A stretch of 64,000 nt of DNA from Kalaharituber pfeilii (taxonomy: Eukaryota; Ascomycota; Pezizomycetes; Pezizales; Pezizaceae): contig WHUZ01000017.1 of assembly GCA_015179045.1 (NCBI GenBank), positions 372,001 through 436,000 of the forward strand. The letters run 5' to 3'. This document shows positions 12,022 through 22,866 of this stretch, piece after piece. Made by a program: the position numbers and the translations under genes. The notes under the pieces are model-generated. The model searched no databases. It saw only the letters and a program-made list of their open reading frames with translations, and was not told where the DNA came from. Numbering within the stretch: position 1 is the first letter of the stretch; each line of letters begins with the position of its first letter.

Positions 12022-12977
12022 CAAAGAGGGCCATTTTCCTTAATTCAATTCCCGATTCTAACAAGAGAAGGAGAACACCTGCAGCCTGACGTATGACAAG
12101 GCTTTATTGGCTGGCTTATAATAGGTAGTTGGTAAAAGAAGTGATGGAACTACGACTGCATGCCATAGCAAAGGGTTGGAAGCGCGAGAGTACAGATTGA
12201 AGACCTGCCACTCCGTGGAGTCTGGCGTACTGTTTCGCCTGGGTATTATTAGCCACTATAGAAGTATAAGCATAGGCTCTCTAATACCAGCACCACTCTT
12301 GTAGCCTTTCCGGGAAATGTATTTGCGTCAATGTCATTCCGCGCCAGACTAGATGTCATGGGGAGCACTTGCAGGGAAATTCAGAGGAGAGGGTTCGAGA
12401 CTGAGAGGAGAGAGGGCCTAGGGCAAGTATACGGGCGCTATTATGGGCAGCCCAACATCGAATTGCCCTACCCCTGGCTGTGCGGACTCCGGAGCGAGGA
12501 AGAGTTAGTATCGAGGAAAAGCGAGCAAAGGATAAGGAACAGAAGAACGTGGTTGTGCGTGGGGACGTGTGGGACTGCTGGCAGACGGTGGAGGAGGGGT
12601 AGAGAGGGCTCGAGGAGCAGCCGAGCAGACAGCGAGGGGAGAGGCTGCTGTTGCCCTATGCAGCAGCATGCACCCGCCTGCACGCATATCGACCTTCCCG
12701 CGGGAGTCGCGCGGTTGCAAGCACCAAAGATGCTACCCTACGTTATGTACTTGGTGTGTTATAGCACTGGAGCATGTCTACGAGGCAGTTGGGCCTTCCA
12801 AGAATTTCGAACTCCCATGCTTCATGCAATTCACAATGCGGAAACAGTGACATTTGTATTCCCAATTCTCAAACATGCAAAACACCTGTGCCAAAGAACA
12901 AAGAAGGGGCATAAAAGTACAGCTCAAGGCAATCAGAAGAACAGTGTGCCCGGCGCGGTTTAACCCGCTTCAGACTT
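12022..12977. other. Intergenic, purine-rich, no supported gene
   Basis: A 210-codon plus-strand ORF (12331-12963) covers most of the stretch, but it is compositionally biased (Arg/Gly/Glu from GA-rich DNA), has no motifs and runs up to the 3' end of the CBC20 gene. It is treated as chance coding capacity. The right edge probably holds the CBC20 3' untranslated region. Confidence 0.5.
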
Positions 12978-13754
12978 TCACATAGACGGATCCCGCTCCC
13001 GTTCTCTTTCTCTCAGGCTCTCTCTCTCTCTCTCGCGCGCTCTCTCCCGCTCCCTCTCCCGCTGTGCCAATGCTTGTTCTTTGCCACCCAATCCACCTCG
13101 TCCCGGATCATAATCCTCTCTATAGTAGTCTCTCACTTGGCCACCAGTAGGGCCTCTGCCATACTGCCGACCTTCTTTGAAACCTGGGTCCAGATCTGTA
13201 CGAATGATTCTCTCATCAAGCTTGGTACCACCAATATACTTCATTGCATCAAGGGCATCTTCATGCGTATAATACTCCACAAAGCAGAACCCGCAGGGAG
13301 TTTTATTGAAGCGATCAAGACCCATGACCAGACGCTTGATTTCGCCGCACCTATATTTGTGCAATCCAATTAGCCTCCCTCAGAATTTCAGCTTCAGTGC
13401 ACAAACTCACTTTGAGAAGAGCTCATGGATTTGCTCTTCTGTGGTGTAAAAAGACCTGTTGAGAGACGTGTCAGCAATCCTTCATCTTTTTAGCCGCATG
13501 AACAGCGAGTAGTGGCACTGGCTGGGAGAAAGGGCCTTTCTCACAAATTCCCGACATATAACGTTGTAGCGTCTTTCAACGCTTCTGCTTTGTCCTTCTC
13601 CGACTCCTGTTTTTGTCGTTTGCGGTCCTGAGAGGTCAGCAACACACCCCAGTGTCTCTGGCATTGATCGGAGTCTCACATCACGGCTCGGCTTAAAATA
13701 CGTCGAAGGTACGTCCAATCGGGGTACCGTGTTCGCCTGTTTTGAGTCCGCCAT
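12978..13754 (-). CDS. CBC2: Nuclear cap-binding protein subunit 2 (CBC20)
   Basis: This is the small RRM subunit of the nuclear cap-binding complex. With CBC80 it binds the m7G cap of nascent transcripts and supports splicing, 3' processing and export. Four exons (13680-13754, 13545-13627, 13411-13455, 12978-13350) join in frame through GT/AG introns of 52, 89 and 60 bp to give 191 residues. RNP2 is LYVGNL (residues 48-53) and RNP1 lies around GFCFVEYY (88-95). The family-typical blocks [38 protein letters not shown] and [18 protein letters not shown] are intact. Tyr19 and Tyr49 sit where cap-stacking tyrosines are expected. The start is MADSKQ at 13754; an upstream in-frame ATG at 13859 is not needed. 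The C-terminus is a long Arg/Glu dipeptide tail encoded by a CT microsatellite. The gene is divergent from NUP82. Confidence 0.95.
13008..13064. repeat. (CT)n-rich microsatellite within the CBC20 coding end
   Basis: Interrupted CT/CTCC repeats on the plus strand, read on the minus strand as the Arg/Glu-rich tail of CBC20. Length changes in steps of six would alter the tail without breaking the frame; other steps would change the terminus. Confidence 0.85.
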
Positions 13755-14013
13755 TGCCCTCTTGTCGCAGTGCGTGTAAATGTGTGTAGCTTGTTGGCAT
13801 TCGCAGATGACCGTGTTCACCAGTTTGAACCTAGAAAAAGCGGCGGCAGGCTTCAGCACTGTGGTGAATAGATGAGTAAGCCACTTCTAGCGCTGCTTTA
13901 GACCTGTCATCCCAAGATAGCTAGCACGTCGCGTCAACCCCAGTCAAGCTCAGATAAGTATCATCTTCATCGTCACCTCATTATTGAAACACAAGAGAAC
14001 CCCGCTCCTCACA
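13755..14013. promoter_or_regulatory. Shared divergent promoter of CBC20 and NUP82
   Basis: Only 259 bp separate the two outward-facing start codons, so both promoters and both 5' untranslated regions must lie here or overlap the genes. No TATA box can be assigned with confidence. Co-regulation is inference. Confidence 0.7.
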
Positions 14014-16784
14014 ATGGTCAAAATCATTACCGATAGCATTCCCTGGCTTTCCAAAGGCACGTACGGGCATGCTCTCTTCTCTAACGCATCCACACAACCG
14101 CCGGTACCAAAATACGTACTGGCGTCTACAACAAGTGAAGAAGCCTCGCCACAGCGAAGAATAGCCACACGGGGCACAGAATTGTTCGTCGGTGCAGGGT
14201 GTCAGATTAGATGTGTGGATCTTCGGGACCTCAAGGCGCGCTATGAGGAAGAATCTATTATGGGAAGTAAAGAAGGGACGCAGAAAGATGTGGTAAAATC
14301 AATTGGTGAACCAGAAAAAGGTTATCAGGTCAGTTAGGCATGGGCAGCAGGCTGGAATTAGCTTCTCTAAGCTGCATATAGGTACTGGATATCCCGGAGC
14401 TTGATTTTCATATACATCAGCTTGAGGTTAGTCCAGATGGAAACTACATGTGCATTGTGGGGGAAAAAAGATTGGCAGTTTGTATGTTGCCCACGCCTGG
14501 ATTCGCAAGGCTAAACATGGAGACATTGCGCGCAAGGTACAATATCTTGCTCCTGCCGAAATCACATACAAACGAGCTAATATCTTGATAGGTCTTGTGA
14601 GGTGGGGAAGGCTTTCTATAACGATAGCAGTGAACGAATTGTACGTGCTATATGGCATCCATTTGGAGTTGACGGGGCTTCACTTGTTATTCTTACCTCA
14701 GACGCAGTTATACGGTAGACATGATCCGTAGTTCCAATCCTTTTAACCAAACTTCTAACGTCGATTTACCAGGATATTCGATTTCACCATGCATCTCCAA
14801 CATACATTCGAGCAACCTGACCAGATTTTTGACCTTAATGTACTATCTGGTCAAGACCGCCATAAGACCAGCTTTACTCCAGAACCGGAAGCTTTTGAGC
14901 CAGCCTCATGTTGTTTCGGCTCCGGCGGAATTTCTTGGCGGCCATTTACACTCTATATTCTCATGCGAGGGGGGATATATACTCGCTTTGCCCCATAGTC
15001 CCGTCAAGGTGGCGAGCACCACCAGAGTATCTGCATTCCCTGGAAATAGAGATATCCTCAACGCTAGACGCTTTGATTGGGTCATCAGAAGCCACTGTTC
15101 AAGATAAATTGGCACTCAGGCAACAAACCAAATGGATGAATGAAATTATGGAGCAACAATCAAGTGTCTCTGAATCGAATCATGCGGCATTTTCCCTAGG
15201 TGGCAGGAAGAAACAAGATTGGTTCACGAGACCAGAATCAGCGGGCCCTTCTCCGCAGCTACAGGGTCCATTTTTGCTACAACCAGCGCCAGTTGATATG
15301 TCTTCAGATGAGGTTTACGCTTGTGATATAATACATATTATCTCGGACCCTATTTCTATCATCAGTATTGTCTGGTCAAATGGAAACGTTGATATCTGCC
15401 TGGAATTTGAGCCAATAGGAGCCAAATGGGTTGGTAAAAAGGTGTGGCAGAAAGTTGATAAACACAACAATATGCCATCGATTGCAAGCTTCGAAACCAT
15501 TGCCTTGGATGTACCACTACCTGAGAACTCAGCAAGGAAGAACTGGCCAGTTTTTGTGGAGAATCCGCTGGTAAGCGAGATAGTGTTTGTTGCCCACTAT
15601 GGCGGAGTAGAGGCTGTGGATATGACCGAGTGGATAAAAGGACTGAAAGTAGTGTTGGATCAAAATGAGGGTGAAGCTTTCATTGCAAAACTACTCAAGC
15701 GGGCGCAAGGCTCTTCTGTACAGAAGGTGGTAAATAGCGGTGGAACGCTGCCAAACCTGCCTCATCCTATCAAAGGATGTGCTGTGCTTCAAGACTCTTA
15801 CCTGGGCTATATACTGCTTGCACATTCGGACCTTATGGTTTACGCAACGGATTTTGACATTCCTATACAGCTTCAAGAGTCTGTGGAGGTTGGCATACCC
15901 TTCGGACAACTTCAGATTGAGGGAGCAAGTGGAACAGGAAATTCCCGGCGTGTTACAGAACTCCCGGGTTATATCGCTAACATTCCACAGCCCTTATATG
16001 ATCCACCTCCATTCCTGAGCGAGATGCCAAGTTTACATGCCTTTAAGGCTTTTCAACAGAGACAAAATCCTCAGCTAGTGCGGGATTCTTTAACCTACAG
16101 TGCCGAAACTCTAGACATTCTACGCCAGGCTAGAGAGTTAGTGAAGCGGGAATATGAAAAAGTCATGACAATTGCGGAAACGATGTATAGTCGCGCCAAA
16201 CTGCAGAAGGCAGAGTATGAGCGTCAGCTACTCAAAATCAATGAGATTATCTCTAAGCAGGACGCACTGCGAACTAGCAATATAAATGGGCGGCTACAAG
16301 ATGCTCTGAAGAAGCAGCAGGAGTTGACAAATAGGTCAGATGCTCTCATCCGGCAGCTAATCAGAAAAGGGTTGGGGCCAAGCGGTGAGAATGGAGGAGT
16401 AGAGTTGAGTGAAAGGGAAAAGGAGTGGATGGCAGAAATAAAGAAAGTTGAACAACGGATTTCAGGACCTGGAGGGTTGGATAAGCGAAAGGAACGGACA
16501 GAAGGGCTTTTGAATGAGTTAAAACCACTTGTCGAGATTAAGGAAAATGGAAATGAGGAAGATATTCATTCCTGTGATGATAGGGGTGATGGCGTCCCCA
16601 AGGAGGTGAGGGAAAAGAAGATACAAGAACTGAAAGCCCTGTTAGAGAAGGAGTACGCATCCCATTCCTGCTAATACCACTATAATCTAAACACTAACGC
16701 TTCTGATTCAGGACATTTCTCATCGAGACGACAAAAGCCAAGGCCGAGCGGTTGGAAGCAAAATGTGAAGTTATGGGATTATAA
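14014..16784 (+). CDS. NUP82: Nucleoporin Nup82/Nup88-like, apparent frameshift
   Basis: A component of the cytoplasmic face of the nuclear pore, where Nup82 scaffolds mRNA-export factors. Five exons (14014-14328, 14382-14536, 14592-14714, 14773-16652, 16712-16784) join with matching phases; allowing one base at the frameshift gives 848 residues. The N-terminal ~480 residues resemble the Nup82 beta-propeller (ELDFHIHQLEVSPDG, IVRAIWHPFGVDG and CFGSGGISWRPFTLYILMRG, all family-typical blocks). The last ~220 residues are charged heptad-like helix. The final exon uses donor GA|GTACGC and a branch point CTAAC just before TTCAG. In exon 4 the reading frame breaks at a six-G run (14969-14974): read literally, translation stops at 14998 after 272 residues; one additional base restores RGGDIYSLCPIVP. 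The start MVKIITDSIPW is preferred over an ATG ten codons upstream, as the family begins close to this point. Confidence 0.88.
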
Positions 16785-17171
16785 GCAGTGTTAATTTCTT
16801 CGGTTTTCAAATCTTGTAATAGGATGAATTATGGTGGATATTGCTTTGTAAATGCTCTCTACGAATTATTGTAGAAAAAGATTGTGGCCCTATTTCTGTT
16901 CAATGAGATCAGTTCAGGGGTTTCGAATTGATACATCTTTTCAAGATTCTGTTCATGAAGTAGTTTCTTCATACTCACCATCAGCATACCAATGAGTTAT
17001 CTGTATCCACGCGTAGCATAAGCCTTATACCTGCCCGTGCCGAGAGTTTTCAACACTGCGTATTCCATTGGAAAGTCCCGCCGCTCAGTTGAAATTTCCA
17101 AAGGCCTCTTCAACTCCATGAGAGTAAGTTTTTCTTGCATTGGAAAATGTGCCCTCCAAGATAACAACGTA
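16785..17171. other. 3' flank of NUP82, no supported gene
   Basis: Contains the probable NUP82 3' untranslated region and unassigned sequence. Rival ORFs on the two strands (about 17037-17267 plus, 16997-17272 minus) cover the same DNA and run into the transposon at 17172, so neither is called. Confidence 0.5.
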
Positions 17172-17979
17172 CAGTCACTGGTCAAAAGTCTTGGTGAAAG
17201 GGATCTAAGCACCAAGCGGCGACAATATCCATTTGAACAAAAATTGAGATATCTCCACGAGAAGTGACCCAATTAACCTACAACTTGAACTGGTGATAGT
17301 ATAAGCAGTATGGTTTATGGTACAGCACAGGACATACCTATAGCACACTGATTGCAGTGTAATGTCTACAAAAAGTTATTGAATACTAGGTATTCCATAC
17401 AAAAACTTATGTGATGTATCTTTAGCACCACAACTAGATAGACCAACAGGATTTTTTCTATGATAGATACTACCTGAAACTTCATGGTTCCGGTTGTAGA
17501 ACAGATGTTGGGGTCATGTGGCTGCCGGGATAAAATCGCAAACTTCAAAGAACGCCAAGATTGCCATTGTAGGGTCAAATATCGGTGTGTGGAAATAAAT
17601 AGCTCCACACAAAACCTGCAACACAACATAAAAAATATCGAAAATATGAAATAAGATGGACTCAATATGTATTTTCATAGCAAAATTTACTAGCCCGAAA
17701 AATATTCTCCTTGTATGGAACTACACTATTATGCAGAGAGAATGTAGGTAAAAAATGCTAGAATTTGTTCCTGATTTATTGGTCCATATAATTGACTACT
17801 GCTATTCTCATGATTGCTGCATGTGATATGCAAGACTATAGACACGGTGCTATCAATTGCAGGTACAACTTCTGTAATTGAGCTGTGGATCATGGAGATA
17901 TGAGCATTTGAAGTTGCGCAAGCAAGCATTTTGATGTGCCAAAAAAAGTGGCGTCACCAAGACTTTTGATCAGTGGCTG
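17172..17979. mobile_element. 808-bp non-autonomous TA-flanked DNA transposon
   Basis: Inverted termini of about 26 bp: the left begins CAGTCACTGGTCAAAAGTCT and the right, in reverse complement, begins CAGCCACTGATCAAAAGTCT, with about 24 of 26 matching. Both ends are flanked by TA (17170-17171 and 17980-17981), as in the pogo/Tc1-mariner superfamily. The interior is AT-rich with no transposase remnant I can recognise. Its ends differ from the autonomous element at 22.9 kb, so it belongs to another family. Confidence 0.85.
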
Positions 17980-17981
17980 TA

Positions 17982-20900
17982 ACTATTGCTGACAAAGGAA
18001 ATGAGGGTAACGGCAATCCACCAATACTGCGGACCACAAAAATCAGTCAAAGGCTCTACAGTGTACCTCTTACCAACACCAGGCCCACCATCGTCATCCA
18101 CAACCCCTATTTCCCTGTAATCACAAATGGCTATTCTTCCGAAACATAGTCACACCTCTTTTCTAGGAGCACTGAACCCATTACCTCATCTCAGCCTACT
18201 ATTAATTCATAAATGCTTCGAGCTTTTTTTGAGATAACATTATGAAAATTGAAACCAAAATTGTGAGGCTTAAGCGACTGGGGACTAGATTTATAACTTG
18301 TTTGATCGACTCTACATGGTCGTCAATAGTACTCTAACAAGATTCTGCGAATTCATGGGTGGTATTGTGAAGAGCTAGCAAAGCAAACATGAATAGTTCG
18401 CTAAGTATTACTCGAGTCTTTCATTCGAGATTTATCCTGACAGGCTATACTTTGAAAATAAGACCCTTCGGGGAAGTCTCGTTTACATCGACATTGTTCA
18501 TCGAGCAAGCTAACCCATACTGTAGTAGTCATGACGCATCATCACAGCACAAATGTTTGACAGAAGAACTAAAATCTCGGCAGTTGAACAACTTTAGCGG
18601 GACTTGCTAGATAGAATTTGCGAAATCCCGGAGTAGAACAAACTTGTGCGCCACAAGTGGCATGGCCAATTCACCGCGGGGTGGAAACGGAGAACAATTT
18701 TTCATCAAATGTAGTCCAACGCATGTCAGGAAAGCTAAAAGACATGAAATGCATGAAAAAACAAGAATATCCCAATGCAGACATGCTGAAATGCTGCTAT
18801 TAGAGTATAGTGCAACAAATGAAACTTGCAGAACGAAAAAGAAAGGCTGCGGAGGAAGAAAAGAGAGAAAATGCAAGGCCCAAATTGCAAAAGGAGCAGA
18901 GAAGCAGATAAAGCTAGTTCTATGAATATAAAGTTAGGGGTGACAAACAACAAAGCGCAAAATAGTTGTATTTGTTTGCGCCTACCCCACGAAGGTACAT
19001 CCCGGTGAAGCGCGATATAGTCCCTGCAGATCAGGTGTGAATGCGGAAATACATACATGTTTCATTCGTGTTCATGTGCACGCTCGGGTATATTAATTCC
19101 TACACGATGTCAGTTGGTCGACCTACTGCGTATGTGTGGCATCTAGAATGCCCCGGCCCAATATGCAGAAAACAAGGACAGCAACCGGCTTGCAGGTGTA
19201 GGTAGTCCCGCGGAGCCTGCCTCCCAAGACGATTCTGCAGTTGCCTTTTGGTTGTCCATGCTGATTGTAAGCCATGTCAATGTCACTTGTCAAGGCTGTC
19301 AAGTTCGTCAGAGGACCCCTGCCGGTTGCCATTTTTTTCAAATACGTTCAGCAGTGTACCATAAAATACCAGTCCAATCTCCGCCAGTCGATCAATCGCA
19401 AAAGGCTTCGGCTTGATTTTTTAGGGTCCCGGCCCCGAGGCTACAGTTGACTTCGGAAGTGGCATCAAAAATTCCAAAAACGAACATGCCCTTGATCCGA
19501 TCGTGCCAAACAGACTATCATAATCCAAGCATACATTACAAACAGATACAAATTCAGCTTAGCTTGGAGCATTGATAGGGTCAGGTGACTCGTTGAACCG
19601 CATCTGAGCAGCTGTTCCGCGCTGCGCGCGACAGTACGAGAAACCATTCATCTGAACCCCCCCGCACATGCCAGAGCTTCTCGCAACAAATCGCTCCACT
19701 GTCAACGGCGATCAGGAGCCCTGTGCTAGGATGTCAGCATTTCATTCAAAGCAATGACGAAATAACTAAACTACGCCATTGTTGCAATATCCTAATACCG
19801 AACAAGATGCTCATGGAGATGAATCTGGGTAGTGAACGAATATGAGATCAGACAGCGATATATGGAAAACAAGGATGAACCCTCCGCGGGGAGGATCAGC
19901 AAGTTGCACCTATTCTGACAAGAGATGAAGTAAAGGAAAAAGAAAAAGAAATAAGAAAAGATTTTTTTTTTTTTATCTTGCTTAGGGGGCATATTCCCCA
20001 TACAGAGCACATACCCAATTGCAAAGCCAATTCAGGCATGGAGGTCAAAGGCCTGATTCCCAATCGGGCCTGCTGTCCGCGAACTGGGCTAACAAAATGA
20101 GTATAGTGCATGTTGTGAAGGGGAATGTTGTGAAATGTTGTGACTTATTTACAGCAATAGCGTAGTGGGTAAGGAAGGGTCTATGGCCTTTTTTGGAGAT
20201 AAACTTATTCATGCATTTCCTTTAACTGACGAGTGAGACATTCTCAAACCGCTAAAAGGACGCTGATATATGAAGAGGGTCCTTCTAAGGGGAGGGGGCC
20301 GTGGGGAATCTCGGATGTTCGTTTGTTGGAACCCCAGGAACGCTTCCCCGGCCATGCGGTGGGTGTCATCATTACGGGGCCGGGGTCGGAGCCAGGGCTG
20401 CAAGTATATCAACTTGCTATTAAGATGTAATAACATCCCCTGTAACACTAACACTATGACGATATCAGAGACTCTTTGACGCAGTGAATTCAGATAGGAT
20501 GTCTTGAACTCGAGCTCAGCAGAGAAATTGCACCAATAGCAATTGCAATTAATTACCGGCCGTGAGCACGATTACACAGCATGTAATAGCGACAAGAAAC
20601 ACCGAACTTTACCCTTGACAAGGCAAAGGGAAATAAAGAGTCAATTCAGCTCTGAAAGAAAAAATTTGGCTTGGGAGCTCGGCGGCAATTAATAACTAGT
20701 ACTAGCATTGCCAAGCTGGAGATAGAGAGAATTATCCCTATCACCGCAAGCTACCACCCAACAGGGTATATATGGGCGGCACACCATCAAAGCTCAATGA
20801 CTCAAGGGCGAAGTTTTTACAGCAATAATAGCACTATGTCACACCGAGCCCCAGTACGCGAGCGAGCCTGGTACTTTGGGGGCGCTGCTGGAAGATCAAG

Positions 20901-22864
20901 AGAGGTATGCTGCGGTCGTTGCTGGACATGAAGACAGCTCCAGCCTATTGCACGTGTGACCTGCGGCCGAAAGCATGACCACAGGTCGGTCCTCGGTACT
21001 CGTACGCGAGTACATTCGGCCTTTTTCGCTCATCACAGGGGCCTCGCAGCCCAGCCTCATTATGTATGTCCAACCGCCAATCAATTACCAGGCCAATTAG
21101 CGATTAGGTGTTATGCCATACTACTATACCAGCCCTAGTGTGCTATATCAAGACTAGGTTTACTAGCAATTGCTTTGCCCAGCTGTCACTTGTCTGTTTC
21201 CCCTGCCAATGTCAGTGTCACTTGTCATGCCAGTGGCAGAATATGGCAGAACAAGTGTGCGCCCTGGCTGCAAATACCTATTCAGTTTTCCTGTCATTCC
21301 ACTATCGCCACTACATGTGCATCATCACGGGTGACCTGATATCAAAACTTTCGCATATCATCGTTGGGTGCTCGGAATTTTTCTGCATTTTTGTGTTTTA
21401 TGGGCATCTTTCCGGTTGGCACCATGTATGTAGGACATCAGAACGAAATGTGTCAGCTCTGACGTATCCTAGCTCCTTCAAAGAACCATCCAGTTTCATC
21501 ATAAATATTATGGAGGAAAGAACGCAGAGTTGGCTGTGAACAAAAAGGATAGAATCAGACTTGCCAACTGCTAGAGCTCTGAGAAGAAGTCGACGAGCAG
21601 AAGCTCTCAATGTTCGCCCATTCTTCGAACCCGCACATCCTCATCCTGAGCATCCCCGGCGGCACATGCGGAGCAGCAACAAACAATTATCGAATTCAAA
21701 ATCGATCCTCTGAGGGCCTTGGCACTAGAATAGTCTCTGTGCTGCTCCTCACTTTACCGTTCCTCAAACGAAGTGTATCTGCAGAAAAAGGAAGTGAAAG
21801 CCCAGTCTCTCTAATCTGACATCCTGTCAGGGGATGAGTGTGAGAGGGGAATGCAATTGCAATTGCAATTGATGAATGAATGAACAAAACATTGAGTATG
21901 CGAAAACTAAGCTGCATGCAGATAGATGAGCTTTGGGTGCAGCGGGAGTTTAGTTTTCCTTTACCTTACGCTTTATGTTGTGCTTCTCGTATTATTCCCG
22001 GATGCGTTAGCGTGCACCAAATAGATTAATCCCTTTCCAATCCATGCGATGGCCAAAAGGCTCTTTTCTGAATGCAGGCATGTTGCAGACGCAAACACTT
22101 GTTCATTAAGGGTATATGTACATGTTTATCATATTAATTTAACTGAGTCTGGTTGCCGTACTATTTGCGGAAGTAGAAAAAGGTCTTAGATAGATAACTA
22201 GATAACTACTAGGTCGAGACTGATAATTAGGTTAGCTGGCGTCCTTTTCCAACTCTCCTTCTCCCTCCCTTTTTTTTGACGGAAACTTGGAACAGTTAAC
22301 GCAACCGTACCTAGCTAGATCAACTTGCGCTGCCTAAGTAGCAGCTCGTTGGGATACCTGCCTTACTGGGATGGACCCCGGATATTTGCAATTGGAAGTG
22401 TTGAATCCTTGATCCATGTTGAGGGGACTGGGGACTTTGGGGCGCTGAACTGATACCAAAAACTGGTGTAGGAAGCGGCTTATTCCACCCCTACTTAAGC
22501 ACTTCAAGTAAGTACTACCTAGGTATGTACCTATCTTTCAAGCCACACGTTTCCTGCGCTTAGTTAGTCTCGTCGCCAGCGCTTATGATAGTAGTCCCGC
22601 GGCAATTACAAAACCCCAGGGCCTTTGCTTTCCGCGCCGACCCGCGCGCTAGTTAGAGCATCCCTAGAAACTTTAATTCAGCATTTTTTGACAGCCTACG
22701 CCACCGCATCGCATAACAGGTCAACGCACTGCATATGTATGCATCTAAGGGTAATCAACTTGGGCGGTAATTGCCGTTGCAATTTGCTTTCACCAGACCG
22801 AGTTCTTGCCTTTATTGACTTTCATTGGTGTCTGATAAATCTTGCCCTGTTTTTTTTTTTTAAA
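17982..22864. other. Intergenic, no supported gene
   Basis: About 4.9 kb without a recognisable coding exon. Short ORFs occur on both strands with no motif support. Notable sequence: a (CAATTG)n tract near 21854-21870, a GAGTCTGGTTG copy near 22146, and a run of 12 T immediately left of the pogo transposon. Confidence 0.6.
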
Positions 22865-22866
22865 TA

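Noticed and set aside
12331..12963. 210-codon plus-strand frame beside CBC20
   Set aside because: Biased Arg/Gly/Glu composition from GA-rich DNA, no motif, and it abuts the 3' end of the convergent CBC20 gene.
16997..17272. 91-codon minus-strand frame and its plus-strand rival
   Set aside because: Both run across the left end of the TA-flanked element at 17172, so they are not ancestral coding frames.
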